DNA of 64,000 nucleotides from Nocardia brasiliensis IFM 10847 (GTDB lineage Bacteria; Actinomycetota; Actinomycetes; Mycobacteriales; Mycobacteriaceae). The stretch spans positions 1-64,000 of the forward strand of contig NZ_BAUA01000223.1 of assembly GCF_000710915.1 (NCBI RefSeq). The letters are read 5' to 3'. Below are positions 8,279-16,726 of the stretch, in pieces. Both the position numbers and the translations under genes were made by a program. Position 1 is the first letter of the stretch, and every line of letters begins with the position of its first letter. The notes below the pieces were generated by a model. It saw only the letters and a program-made list of their open reading frames with translations, was not told the DNA's origin and did no database searches.

Positions 8279-8953
8279 GTGGACGAGGCCCTCGCCAGAG
8301 CAGGCATCTTCCAGGGCGTCGAGCCCACTGCGGTGGCCGCCCTCGCCAAGCAATTGCAGCCCGTGGATTTCCCACGTGGTCATGTCATTTTCAACGAAGG
8401 TGAACCGGGCGACCGGCTCTACATCATCACCTCGGGCAAGGTGAAGATCGGACGTCGCTCCCCCGACGGCCGGGAGAATCTGCTGACCATCATGGGCCCG
8501 TCGGACATGTTCGGTGAGCTGTCGATCTTCGATCCGGGCCCGCGTACCTCCACCGCCACCACGGTGACCGAGGTGCGTGCCGTGACGATGGACCGCGACG
8601 CCCTCAAGTCCTGGATCGACCAGCGACCGGAGATCGCCGAGCAGTTGCTCCGCGTCCTCGCCCGGCGCCTGCGTCGCACCAACAACAACCTGGCCGACCT
8701 CATCTTCACCGACGTGCCCGGCCGGGTCGCCAAGGCGCTGCTGCAGCTCGCACAGCGGTTCGGCACCCAGGAGGCCGGTGCGCTGCGCGTCACCCACGAC
8801 CTCACCCAGGAGGAGATCGCCCAGCTGGTCGGCGCCTCCCGCGAAACCGTGAACAAGGCACTCGCCGACTTCGCGCACCGCGGTTGGCTGCGGCTGGAGG
8901 GCAAGAGCGTGCTCATCTCCGACTCCGAGCGCCTGGCCCGTCGCGCGCGCTAG
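8279..8953 (+). CDS. crp: cAMP receptor-type transcription factor (CRP/FNR family)
   Basis: Global regulator of 224 aa, the same length as M. tuberculosis Rv3676. The N-terminal cyclic-nucleotide-binding beta-roll carries MFGELSIFDPGPRTSTA, where the Glu, Arg and Ser residues contact cAMP in the family. A long dimerisation helix follows. The C-terminal winged helix contains LTQEEIAQLVGASRETVNKAL. It has a GTG start with AAGGAG seven bases upstream. A short ORF ends exactly at this start, and a possible CRP operator overlaps the promoter. Acts in the cytoplasm as a dimer on promoter DNA. Confidence 0.95.
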   Translation: MDEALARAGIFQGVEPTAVAALAKQLQPVDFPRGHVIFNEGEPGDRLYIITSGKVKIGRRSPDGRENLLTIMGPSDMFGELSIFDPGPRTSTATTVTEVRAVTMDRDALKSWIDQRPEIAEQLLRVLARRLRRTNNNLADLIFTDVPGRVAKALLQLAQRFGTQEAGALRVTHDLTQEEIAQLVGASRETVNKALADFAHRGWLRLEGKSVLISDSERLARRAR

Positions 8954-8967
8954 TTCATCGGTGTACG

Positions 8968-9009
8968 GCCTGCCGGATTCACAGCTCCATGAATCCGGCA
9001 GGCACGTTT
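8968..9009. terminator. Bidirectional terminator between crp and MBL gene
   Basis: Perfect 14-bp stem (8968-8981 with 8990-9003), loop of eight bases, followed by ACGTTTT. It sits between converging genes. Confidence 0.8.
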
Positions 9010-9019
9010 TCGATGCGCG

Positions 9020-9811
9020 TCAGCCCTCGGCGCGGAGGTATTCCAGCTGGGCCTGCACCGAACTGCGGGCGGCGAGCCACAACCGCTTGTCCACGTCGGC
9101 GTACACCCGGCGCACCACGGCCATCGCACCCGCGTCGGGACCGAGCTCCCGCAACGCCGCACGGACCTGTTCGAGTCGTTCCTGCCGGTGCTCGATGTAG
9201 TAGCGGGCCACCGGCGCCAGGTCGGGATGATCCGGCCCGTGCGCGGGAAGCAGCGCCTTGCCCGCGCCCACCTCGACCAAGCGGTCGAGCGAGGACAGAT
9301 AGTCGGCCAGGGTGCCGTCGCTGGAATCGAGCACGGTGGTGCCGCTGCCGAGAATGGTGTCTCCGGTCAGCACGGCGTCGTCGAGCACGAAACTCACCGA
9401 GTCGCCGGTGTGGCCCGGGGTGTCGAGCACGGTGATGCGCAAGCCCGCGGCCTCGATCACCTCACCGTCGGCCAGCGCTGCGGTCGAACCGCGCAGGAAC
9501 TCGGAGTCCTTGGCGCGCACCGCGGTTCCGGTGAGCTGCACCAGCCGGTCGATGCCGCCGGTGTGGTCGTGATGCCGATGCGTGATCAGCGTCAGCGCGA
9601 TCTCGCCGCCGGTGACCTCGGCGATCTTCGCACTGTGCGCCTTGTCCTTCGGACCGGGATCGACCACCACGCAGTCCGATCGCCCCGGCGCGCGCAGGAT
9701 CCAAGTGTTGGTGCCCTGCAACGTCATCTGGCCGGGATTGTCCGCGAGCAATACCGCTGCTGTCGGGGTGACCTGCCGTAGTTGCCCATACGCGGGATGT
9801 TCAAGTGCCAT
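9020..9811 (-). CDS. MBL-fold metallohydrolase
   Basis: Metallo-beta-lactamase-fold hydrolase (263 aa) of the glyoxalase II/LACTB2-like type; the substrate is unknown. The metal motif HxHxDH is visible as H78, H80, D82 and H83 in THRHHDHTGG. Further ligands are expected in DTPGHTGDS and LPAHGPDH. It matches Rv3677c in position, facing crp. The C-terminal ~60 residues form a helical region ending in a winged-helix-like stretch typical of LACTB2 proteins. The ATG has GAGGA about eight bases upstream. Confidence 0.88.
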   Translation of the reverse strand: MALEHPAYGQLRQVTPTAAVLLADNPGQMTLQGTNTWILRAPGRSDCVVVDPGPKDKAHSAKIAEVTGGEIALTLITHRHHDHTGGIDRLVQLTGTAVRAKDSEFLRGSTAALADGEVIEAAGLRITVLDTPGHTGDSVSFVLDDAVLTGDTILGSGTTVLDSSDGTLADYLSSLDRLVEVGAGKALLPAHGPDHPDLAPVARYYIEHRQERLEQVRAALRELGPDAGAMAVVRRVYADVDKRLWLAARSSVQAQLEYLRAEG

Positions 9812-9941
9812 GCCATCGTCCTCGAGTGCGATCAGCCGATCAGAAGTGGTCTACCCAAAAGACAACCACGCGCGCGGCTTTCACATGCCGCGCACGTGAC
9901 CGCCCCACTCAGCCACAACGGAGCGAGCCCGACGAGCGACC

Positions 9942-10035
9942 GTTCGCGGCCGTCCCATGTCCGAGCGGTCGAAGCGCATGCGCCGAAGGCGCGAGTCTCG
10001 ACCGCTCGGACACGGGACACAAGGGGGCCGCGAAC
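9942..10035. repeat. Large nested inverted repeat
   Basis: Outer arms of 10 bp (9942-9951 with 10026-10035) enclose inner arms of about 20 bp with one mismatch (9953-9972 with 9998-10018). The apex contains a further small hairpin, GCGCC-GAA-GGCGC (9980-9992). It lies in the 246-base gap downstream of ridA and upstream of the MBL gene. Nothing else is seen in that gap. It could be a terminator, an RNA processing site or the relic of a small palindromic element. Confidence 0.7.
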
Positions 10036-10057
10036 CCGCCGCGCCCGCGCGGCCGAA

Positions 10058-10525
10058 TTACTGCACCTCGACGATGATCTCGACCTCGACGGGGGTGTTC
10101 TTGGGCAGTTCGGAGACGCCGACGGCGGAGCGCGCGTGCACGCCCGCGTCGCCGAAGACCTCACCCAGGAACTCCGAGGCGCCGTTGATCACGACCGGCT
10201 GGTCGTTGTATCCCGGTGCGGAGGCGACGAATCCGACCACCTTCACCACGCGCACCACCCGGTCGAGCCCGACCAGTCCGTGCACGGCCGCGAGCGCGTT
10301 GAGCGCGCAGAGGCGGGCGGCTTCCTGTGCCTGCTCGGTGCTCACCTCGGCGCCGACCTTGCCGACCGCCGACAGCTCACCGTTCACGAACGGCAGCTGA
10401 CCCGAGGTGTAGACCAGCGAACCGGTCTGGATCGCCGGGATGTAGGCGGCGACCGGCGGCGCGACGGGCGGCAGGGTCAGGCCGAGCCGGGCGAGATTGC
10501 TTTCCCACTGGGTTGCTGTGGTCAT
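10058..10525 (-). CDS. RidA/YjgF family enamine-imine deaminase
   Basis: Protein of 155 aa in the RidA/YER057c/UK114 family, which hydrolyses reactive enamine/imine intermediates of amino-acid metabolism. The family pattern is clear: YTSGQLPFVNG, then ALNALAAVHGLVGLDRVVRVVKVVGFV and NGASEFLGEVFGDAGVHARSAVGVSELP. In typical RidA the arginine of the last motif, here HARSAVG, binds the substrate carboxylate. The start is the ATG with AAGGAG nine bases upstream; the in-frame ATG 17 codons earlier lacks a good site. Counterpart of Rv3678c. The DUF4177 gene lies 13 bases upstream on the same strand. Confidence 0.9.
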   Translation of the reverse strand: MTTATQWESNLARLGLTLPPVAPPVAAYIPAIQTGSLVYTSGQLPFVNGELSAVGKVGAEVSTEQAQEAARLCALNALAAVHGLVGLDRVVRVVKVVGFVASAPGYNDQPVVINGASEFLGEVFGDAGVHARSAVGVSELPKNTPVEVEIIVEVQ

Positions 10526-10538
10526 CTGCGTCGTCTCC

Positions 10539-10700
10539 TTACTTCGGACGCTTGAGGTAGGCGACGTGCTGCTCACCGGTGGGCCCCGGCAACACGGTCA
10601 CCAGCTCCCATCCGTCGGCGCCCCACTGGTCGAGAATCTGCTTGGTCGCGTGCGTCAACAGCGGCACGGTCGCGTACTCCCACAAGCTCGCTTCACTCAT
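10539..10700 (-). CDS. DUF4177 small protein (53 aa)
   Basis: A short gene translating as MSEASLWEYATVPLLTH, continuing with QWGADGWELVTVLPGP and ending YLKRPK. The WEY...GWELV pattern is that of DUF4177 proteins, and the position matches Rv3678A of M. tuberculosis. TAGGCT lies six bases before the ATG, so it is probably leaderless and the first gene of a transcript running into ridA. The function is unknown. Confidence 0.85.
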   Translation of the reverse strand: MSEASLWEYATVPLLTHATKQILDQWGADGWELVTVLPGPTGEQHVAYLKRPK

Positions 10701-10706
10701 GGGAGG

Positions 10707-10712
10707 AGCCTA
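10707..10712 (-). promoter_or_regulatory. Leaderless -10 element of the DUF4177-ridA transcript
   Basis: TAGGCT on the minus strand, six bases before the ATG at 10700. Confidence 0.5.
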
Positions 10713-10863
10713 GTTGCCGGCCCCCGGAGCGCGCCTGCGGCATCGCGTTCCCCGCGCCCGCCTGCGGTGGGCGAAACGCCCCGAAATCCTACTGTCTGGT
10801 ACAGATACACCGCCTGGACCAGGCACTAGGCGGATCCCTCGGGCGCGATCTCAGAACGGGTTA

Positions 10864-10869
10864 TAGGCT
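10864..10869 (+). promoter_or_regulatory. Leaderless -10 element of the ArsA-like ATPase pair
   Basis: TAGGCT seven bases before the GTG start at 10877. Confidence 0.5.
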
Positions 10870-10876
10870 CGCGAAC

Positions 10877-11914
10877 GTGGGAGTACCAACAGCAGTGCCG
10901 CTTTCGGCCGAGCCCGAGCTCGAAAAAGGGTGGCCGGAACGTGCCGAGAAGGCTCGCTTGCACTACGTCTCGGGCAAGGGCGGCACGGGCAAGTCGACCG
11001 TGGCCGCGGCGCTGGCATTGGCCCTCGCGGCCGGCGGACGGCGGGTGCTGCTGGTGGAGGTGGAGAGCAGGCAGTCGATCGCCCAGCTGTTCGACCTGCC
11101 GCCGCTGCCGCCGACCGAGACCCGGATCGCCACCGCGGACGGCGGCGGCGAGGTGGTCGCGCTCGCGCTCGACATCGAGCACGCCTTTCTCGAATACCTG
11201 GACATGTTCTACAACCTCGGCTTCGCGGGCCGGGCGATGCGCCGGATGGGCGCCATCGAGTTCGTCACCACGATCGCGCCCGGCCTGCGCGACGTCATCC
11301 TGACCGGCAAGATCAAGGAGACCGCGGTCCGGGTCGGCAAGGACGGCAAGCGGGTCTACGACGAGATCGTGGTCGACGCGCCGCCGACCGGCCGGATCGC
11401 CAGTTTCCTGGACGTCACCCAGGCCATGCTCGAGGTGGCCAAGGGCGGACCGATCGCCTCCCAGGCCGAGGGCGTCTCGAAGCTGCTGCACTCGGATCAG
11501 ACGATGATCCACCTGGTCACGTTGCTCGAAGCGCTGCCGGTGCAGGAAACCGCCGACGCCATCGCGGAATTGAAGGCCGCGGATCTGCGGATCGGCACGG
11601 TCATCGTGAACCGGGCCACCGAGGGTCAGCTGCCGCCCGAGCTGCGCGCCGCGGCCGCCCGGGGCGCGGTGGACACCGACGCCGTCCGCGCCGGGCTCGC
11701 CGGCGCCGGGATCACCCTGCCGGACAACGACTTCCAGGGCCTGATCACCGAAACCATCGAGCACGCCGCCACTTTGCAGGCGCAGGACGACAGCGCGGCC
11801 GAGCTCGCCAAGGTCGACGTGTCCCGCCTGTACCTGCCCGCGCTGCCGGAGGGCATGGACCTCGGCGGCTTATATGAACTGGCCGAACACTTGAGTACCC
11901 AAGGGGTCAAATGA
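10877..11914 (+). CDS. bagA: ArsA/Get3-like ATPase, BagA type
   Basis: Soluble P-loop ATPase (345 aa) of the ArsA/Get3 family, equivalent to Rv3679. In M. tuberculosis Rv3679 and Rv3680 are named BagA and BagB (bacterial Get3-like). The deviant Walker A motif is GKGGTGKST at residues 33-41, and VVDAPPTGR is the switch/Walker B region. No cysteine is seen in the whole chain, so the zinc-binding CxxC of eukaryotic Get3 is absent. It overlaps the next gene by four bases (ATGA), in keeping with an obligate two-subunit complex. Client or substrate is not known from sequence. Confidence 0.9.
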   Translation: MGVPTAVPLSAEPELEKGWPERAEKARLHYVSGKGGTGKSTVAAALALALAAGGRRVLLVEVESRQSIAQLFDLPPLPPTETRIATADGGGEVVALALDIEHAFLEYLDMFYNLGFAGRAMRRMGAIEFVTTIAPGLRDVILTGKIKETAVRVGKDGKRVYDEIVVDAPPTGRIASFLDVTQAMLEVAKGGPIASQAEGVSKLLHSDQTMIHLVTLLEALPVQETADAIAELKAADLRIGTVIVNRATEGQLPPELRAAAARGAVDTDAVRAGLAGAGITLPDNDFQGLITETIEHAATLQAQDDSAAELAKVDVSRLYLPALPEGMDLGGLYELAEHLSTQGVK

Positions 11915-13032
11915 CCGCGCCCGCGCCACTGGATATTTCGAGCATCATCGAAGACCGGACGGCGCGTGTCGTGGTCTGCTGCGGCTCGGGCGGGGTCGGC
12001 AAGACCACCACCGCCGCGGCGATCGCGTTGCGCGCGGCCGAACAGGGCCGCAAGGTCGTGGTGCTCACGATCGACCCGGCGCGCCGGCTGGCGCAGTCAC
12101 TCGGGGTCGCCGATCTCGGCAATTCGCCGCAGCGGGTGCCGCTCGGGCCGCAGGCCAAGGGCGAGTTGCACGCGATGATGCTGAACATGCGCCGCACCTT
12201 CGACGACATGGTGCTCGAGCACACCAGCCCGGAGAAGGCCGAGCAGATCTTCGCCAACCCCTTCTACCAAACCGTCGCCTCGTCGTTCGGCGGGACGCAG
12301 GAGTACATGGCGATGGAGAAGCTCGGTCAACTGGCCGCGCGCAAGGAGTGGGACCTGATCGTGGTCGACACTCCCCCGTCGCGCAACGCGCTCGACTTCC
12401 TGGACGCGCCGAAGCGGCTCGGAAACTTCCTGAACGGCAGGATGATCCGGGTCATCATGGCGCCGGGGCGCGGCGTCACCCGGCTGGTCACCGGCGCGAT
12501 GAGCCTGGCGGTGCGCGGGGTGTCCACCATCGTCGGCGGCCAGATGCTCAAGGACGCATCCAATTTCCTGCAATCGCTGGACTCGCTGTTCGGCGGCTTC
12601 CAGGATCGCGCGGACCGGACCTACGCGATGCTCTCCAAGCCGGGCACCCACTTTCTGGTGGTGGCGGCCGCGGAACCGGACGCGCTGCGCGAGGCGTCGT
12701 TCTTCGTGGACCGGCTGTCCACCGAACGGATGCCGCTGGCGGGCCTGGTGCTCAACCGGACGCATCCGGCGCTGAGCACGTTGTCGGCCGGGCGCGCGGC
12801 GACCGTGGCGGAGCAACTGGCGGACTCGGACCCGCTGACCGCGGCGGTGCTGCGCATTCACGCCCGTCGCGTGGCCACGGACAAGCGCGAACAGCATCTG
12901 CTGCACCGGTTTACGGGGGCGCATCCGCGGGTACCGATCGTCGCGGTCACCGCGTTGCCGTTCGAGGTGTCCGATCTCGAGGCGCTGCGTGCCGTAGGTG
13001 ATCAACTGACCACCAACCGAGCATCTGCTTGA
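11911..13032 (+). CDS. bagB: ArsA/Get3-like ATPase, BagB type
   Basis: Partner of the upstream ATPase (373 aa; Rv3680 equivalent). Walker A is GSGGVGKTT at residues 25-33, and the Walker B/switch motif is VVDTPPSRNALDFLDAP. The only cysteines noted are the adjacent pair just before the P-loop, so there is no Get3-type CxxC metal site. The ATG overlaps the bagA stop. A hairpin and the opposing whiB4 gene follow, as in M. tuberculosis. The pair probably forms a heteromer; its exact cargo is unresolved. Confidence 0.9.
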   Translation: MTAPAPLDISSIIEDRTARVVVCCGSGGVGKTTTAAAIALRAAEQGRKVVVLTIDPARRLAQSLGVADLGNSPQRVPLGPQAKGELHAMMLNMRRTFDDMVLEHTSPEKAEQIFANPFYQTVASSFGGTQEYMAMEKLGQLAARKEWDLIVVDTPPSRNALDFLDAPKRLGNFLNGRMIRVIMAPGRGVTRLVTGAMSLAVRGVSTIVGGQMLKDASNFLQSLDSLFGGFQDRADRTYAMLSKPGTHFLVVAAAEPDALREASFFVDRLSTERMPLAGLVLNRTHPALSTLSAGRAATVAEQLADSDPLTAAVLRIHARRVATDKREQHLLHRFTGAHPRVPIVAVTALPFEVSDLEALRAVGDQLTTNRASA

Positions 13033-13082
13033 TACATAGGCGCATCGGCTATAGGTCCAAACGGAAGCTTTTGCCCCCAAAC

Positions 13083-13114
13083 GGAACTGAGCCCGCTTTC
13101 GCAGGCTCAGTTCC
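13083..13114. terminator. Bidirectional terminator between bagB and whiB4
   Basis: Perfect 11-bp stem GGAACTGAGCC with GGCTCAGTTCC around a ten-base loop, between converging genes. Confidence 0.7.
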
Positions 13115-13129
13115 GAGGGTGCACGGGGG

Positions 13130-13453
13130 CTACATTGCCACCTGATGTTGGCGCTGGGCCTGGAAGAAATCGGCCCAGGAGGTCACTTCCGGGTGTTGCT
13201 TGAGCAGCGCGCGCCGCTGCCGCTCGGTCATACCGCCCCACACACCGAACTCCACTCGATTGTCGAGCGCGTCGGCACCACACTGCATCAGCACCGGGCA
13301 GTGCCTGCAGATCGTCGCGGCTTTGCGCTGGGCAGCGCCGCGAACGAACAACTGATCGGGATCCACTTCCTTGCATCGGGCCTGGGCTACCCAGGCGATC
13401 CTTGCTTCGGCCTGCTCCACGTCCAATCGAGCGATGGGGGTTGTCATGTGCAT
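13130..13453 (-). CDS. whiB4: WhiB-family iron-sulfur redox regulator, WhiB4-like
   Basis: Small [4Fe-4S] regulator (107 aa). The four cluster cysteines are C27, C49, C52 and C58 (C-x21-C-x2-C-x5-C), followed by the family motif FGVWGGMTERQRR. Position between bagB and ponA2 matches WhiB4 (Rv3681c), a redox sensor that controls antioxidant genes in M. tuberculosis. The start MHMTTP is chosen because AAAGGGG lies eight bases upstream; the second Met, two codons later, is possible. The longer open frame upstream has no start with a ribosome site. Confidence 0.92.
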   Translation of the reverse strand: MHMTTPIARLDVEQAEARIAWVAQARCKEVDPDQLFVRGAAQRKAATICRHCPVLMQCGADALDNRVEFGVWGGMTERQRRALLKQHPEVTSWADFFQAQRQHQVAM

Positions 13454-13799
13454 TTGGTGTGCCCCTTTGCAGTCCGAACACCGGGTCAACGGCGCTCCAG
13501 AATCGCGTGTCAGCGTCGCAGCAACCCAAACCCCGCTGCGAACTGCACCACATTCCACTTTGAGTGTTAGCTCTATCACACTGGGTTCTCAATCTAGGTA
13601 AAGGTATGGGGCTAGCGCAAGACCGCCCCCGGATTTTTTGGTACGTCCGTCCCTGCAAAATCCCCGGAGCGGCGGCGAGGCCGGGTTATTCGCGGCGCGC
13701 CGTCCCGCGACACGCCAGACTCGCTCGCGCGACACGCCCATTACCCGTCATCAATCTCGCTCCGGTAAACGCACGGAAGAGAGCTCCGAGCGCACCCCG

Positions 13800-13805
13800 T
13801 AGTCT
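13800..13805 (+). promoter_or_regulatory. Leaderless -10 element of ponA2
   Basis: TAGTCT seven bases before the GTG at 13813. It supports that start over the longer open frame. Confidence 0.5.
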
Positions 13806-13812
13806 GAGGATC

Positions 13813-16179
13813 GTGCCGATCACACAAACGCTCGCGAGGCTGGCCGGCAGCTGCTTGCTGGCTGCCGTGCTCGTCGCCGGGTTGCTGTTCCCGCTCGCAG
13901 GCGGTTTCGGGTTCGTCTCGAACCGGGCCGCCGACGCCGTCGACAACGTGTCCTCGGAATTGGTGGAGGGCACCGTGCCCGCGGTCTCCACCATGGTCGA
14001 CGCGAGCGGCGCACCGATCGCCTGGCTGTACGAGCAACGCCGCTTCGAAGTGCCCAGCGACAAGATCTCCAACGACATGAAGCTGGCGATCGTCTCCATC
14101 GAGGACCGGCGCTTCGCCGAACACGAGGGCGTGGACTGGCAGGGCACGTTGCGCGCGTTCCTGACCAACACCTCGAGCGGCGAGGTGCAGCAGGGCGCCT
14201 CGACGCTGGACCAGCAGTACGTCAAGAACTTCCAGCTGCTGGTCGTGGCCAAGACCGACGCCGAACGCCGGGCCGCGATCGAGACCACCCCCGCCCGCAA
14301 GATCCGTGAGATCCGGATGGCGCTCACCCTGGACCGCGAGCTCACCAAGGACGAGATCCTGACCAGGTATCTGAACCTGGTCCCGTTCGGTAACTCCTCC
14401 TACGGCATCCAGGACGCCGCGCAGACCTACTTCGGCATCGACGCCTCGGAGCTGAACGTCTCCCAGGCGGCGATGCTCGCCGGCATGGTGCAGAGCTCCT
14501 CGAAGCTGAACCCCTACACCAACACCGAGGGCGTGCTGGCCCGGCGCAACACCGTGCTGGACACCATGATCCAGAACATCCCCAGCCGGGCCGACGAGTT
14601 CCGCGACGCCAAGACCAAGCCGCTCGGCGTGCTGCCCGAGCCCAAGGGTTTGCCGCGCGGCTGCATCGCCGCGCACGACCGCGGTTTCTTCTGCGACTAC
14701 GCGCTGCAGTACCTCGCCAACGCGGGGATCAGCCGCGAGCAGATCGACAAAGGCGGCTACCTGATCCGGACGACGCTCGATCCTGCGGTGCAGGACTCGG
14801 TGAAGCGCTCGGTGACCGACTCGGCGAACCCGAATCTGGACAACATCGCCCAGGTGATGTCCGTCGTCGCGCCCGGCCAGGATTCACATCCGCTGATCGC
14901 GATGGCGAGCAGCCGCACCTACGGACTCAACCGCGACGCGAACGAAACCGTGCAGCCGCAGCCGTATTCGATGGTGGGCGACGGCGCGGGCTCGATCTTC
15001 AAGATCTTCACCACCGCGGCCGCCATGGAGAAGGGCCTGGGCATCAACGCTCAGCTCGACGTGCCCGGCCGCTTCGAGGCCAAGGGCATGGGCAACGGTG
15101 GCGCCCGCGGCTGCCCGGCCGCCACCTACTGCGTGGAGAACGCGGGCAAGTACAAGTCGCCGATGTCGGTGACCGAGGCGCTGGCGACCTCGCCGAACAC
15201 CGCGTTCGTCAAGCTGATCCAGGCCGTCGGCGTGACCCCCACCGTCGATATGGCGGTCCGGCTCGGCATGCGCTCCTACACCGAGGCGGGCACCTCCGGC
15301 CACGGCAACCAGAGCCTCGCCGACATGATCAAGGAGCAGAACCTCGGCTCCTTCACCCTCGGCCCGGTCGCGATCAACCCGCTGGAACTGTCCAACGTCG
15401 CCGCGACGCTCGCCTCCGGCGGCAAGTGGTGCCCGCCGAACCCGATCAAGGAGGTCGTGGACCGGCAGGGCAAGCAGGTGCCGCTCACCCAGCAGGCCTG
15501 CGAGCAGGTCGTGGAACCCGGCCTGGCGAACACCCTGGCCAACGCGATGAGCAAGGACGACATCAGCGGCACCGCCGCGGGCGCCGCCCAGGCCGCGGGG
15601 TGGGCCGCGCCGCTGTCGGGCAAGACCGGCACCACGGAAAGCCACCGCTCCTCGGCCTTCCTCGGCTTCACCAACTCGCTGGCCGCCGCCACCTACGTGT
15701 ACGGCGACAGCCCGACGCCGGGCGAGATCTGCTCGTTCCCGCTGCGCAACTGCGGCGACGGCAACCTGTTCGGTGGTAACGAGCCCGCACGCAGCTGGTT
15801 CAACTCGATCAAGCCCGTGCTCGGTCACTTCCCGCCGCCCGCGCTGCCGCCGCTGGACGACAAGTACGTACGCGGCTCCAACAACGCCCAGGTGCCCGAT
15901 GTGGTGGGCATGACCCAGGGCGCGGCGACCGCCGCCCTCGTCGGCGCCGGGTTCCAGGTGACGCCGGTGACCGGGCCGGGCGCCCAGGCCAAGGGCACCG
16001 TGATGGGTACCGCGCCGAACGGCTCGGCCATCCCCGGCTCGGTGATCACGCTCTACGTCAGTGACGGCACGCAACGGGCCGCGCCGCCGCCCGGTCCGCC
16101 GCCACCGCCGGGGATCCCCGGGTTGCCGCCGCCACCGCTGCTGCCGCCCATCCCGATCCCGATCCCCATCCCCCGCTGA
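13813..16179 (+). CDS. ponA2: Bifunctional penicillin-binding protein PonA2
   Basis: Class A PBP (788 aa) that polymerises and cross-links peptidoglycan at the membrane's outer face. After a membrane anchor (about 10-30) comes the GT51 glycosyltransferase, with the catalytic glutamate E97 in IEDRRFAEHEGVD and QGASTLDQQYVKN. The transpeptidase has S394-x-x-K397, S460-P-N462 and K604-T-G606. One PASTA domain (about 694-756) and a proline-rich tail follow. Length and order match M. tuberculosis PonA2 (Rv3682, 810 aa). The GTG start is set by alignment with PonA2 and by the leaderless promoter; the frame extends 83 codons upstream. Confidence 0.95.
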   Translation: MPITQTLARLAGSCLLAAVLVAGLLFPLAGGFGFVSNRAADAVDNVSSELVEGTVPAVSTMVDASGAPIAWLYEQRRFEVPSDKISNDMKLAIVSIEDRRFAEHEGVDWQGTLRAFLTNTSSGEVQQGASTLDQQYVKNFQLLVVAKTDAERRAAIETTPARKIREIRMALTLDRELTKDEILTRYLNLVPFGNSSYGIQDAAQTYFGIDASELNVSQAAMLAGMVQSSSKLNPYTNTEGVLARRNTVLDTMIQNIPSRADEFRDAKTKPLGVLPEPKGLPRGCIAAHDRGFFCDYALQYLANAGISREQIDKGGYLIRTTLDPAVQDSVKRSVTDSANPNLDNIAQVMSVVAPGQDSHPLIAMASSRTYGLNRDANETVQPQPYSMVGDGAGSIFKIFTTAAAMEKGLGINAQLDVPGRFEAKGMGNGGARGCPAATYCVENAGKYKSPMSVTEALATSPNTAFVKLIQAVGVTPTVDMAVRLGMRSYTEAGTSGHGNQSLADMIKEQNLGSFTLGPVAINPLELSNVAATLASGGKWCPPNPIKEVVDRQGKQVPLTQQACEQVVEPGLANTLANAMSKDDISGTAAGAAQAAGWAAPLSGKTGTTESHRSSAFLGFTNSLAAATYVYGDSPTPGEICSFPLRNCGDGNLFGGNEPARSWFNSIKPVLGHFPPPALPPLDDKYVRGSNNAQVPDVVGMTQGAATAALVGAGFQVTPVTGPGAQAKGTVMGTAPNGSAIPGSVITLYVSDGTQRAAPPPGPPPPPGIPGLPPPPLLPPIPIPIPIPR

Positions 16180-16184
16180 CGCAA

Positions 16185-16217
16185 AAGGGCCGCGAACTCG
16201 GAAAGTTCGCGGCCCTT
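16185..16217. terminator. Bidirectional terminator between ponA2 and the YqeY gene
   Basis: Perfect 14-bp stem AAGGGCCGCGAACT with AGTTCGCGGCCCTT and a five-base loop, between converging genes. Confidence 0.8.
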
Positions 16218-16248
16218 CGCGTTGCGCGGCCCGTGCCGCACGTGCCGC

Positions 16249-16713
16249 TCAGAGGCGTGCTTTGACCGCGGCGGAGATGCGCGAGCCGTCGGCCTTGCCC
16301 TCGGCGAGCGCGGTGGCGATCTTCATGACCTGCCCCATCTGGCGCATGCCGGGACGCTCGCCGAGTTGCTCGGCCACCTGGGCGATCGCCGTATCGGCGA
16401 GATCGGCGACCTCGGCCTCCGACAGCTGGGTCGGCAGGTACTCGTCGATGATCCTGGCCTCGGCGTGTTCGTTGGCCGCCAACTCGCCACGCCCGTTCTG
16501 GGTGTAGATCTCGGCCGACTCGCTGCGCTTCTTCGCCTCTTTCTGCAGCACGGCGATCACGTCGGCGTCGGAGAGCTCACGGGCCTCGGCACCGGCCACC
16601 TCGGCCGTCTGGATCGCGGCGAGCAGCATCCGCAAGGTGGAAAGACGCAGCGTATCCTTGGCTTTCATCGCGGCGGTCATATCCGTCCGCAGTTGCGCTT
16701 TGAGTTCCGACAT
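16249..16713 (-). CDS. GatB/YqeY-domain protein
   Basis: Cytoplasmic protein of 154 aa matching the YqeY family, a free-standing relative of the tail domain of the amidotransferase subunit GatB. Seen: LRTDMTAAMKAKDTLRLSTLRMLLAAI at the N-terminus, IDEYLPTQLSE in the middle and the C-terminal GERPGMRQMGQVMK with ADGSRISAAVK. The role is uncertain; a tRNA-related function is often supposed. The start is the ATG with TACCGT seven bases upstream, so the mRNA is probably leaderless; the longer frame is not supported. Confidence 0.88.
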   Translation of the reverse strand: MSELKAQLRTDMTAAMKAKDTLRLSTLRMLLAAIQTAEVAGAEARELSDADVIAVLQKEAKKRSESAEIYTQNGRGELAANEHAEARIIDEYLPTQLSEAEVADLADTAIAQVAEQLGERPGMRQMGQVMKIATALAEGKADGSRISAAVKARL

Positions 16714-16720
16714 GAGGCTC

Positions 16721-16726
16721 ACGGTA
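16721..16726 (-). promoter_or_regulatory. Leaderless -10 element of the YqeY gene
   Basis: TACCGT on the minus strand, seven bases before the ATG at 16713. Confidence 0.45.

Noticed and set aside
13564..13812. N-terminal extension of PonA2
   Set aside because: The extra 83 codons are not protein-like, overlap the whiB4 upstream region, and a leaderless promoter sits just before the GTG at 13813.
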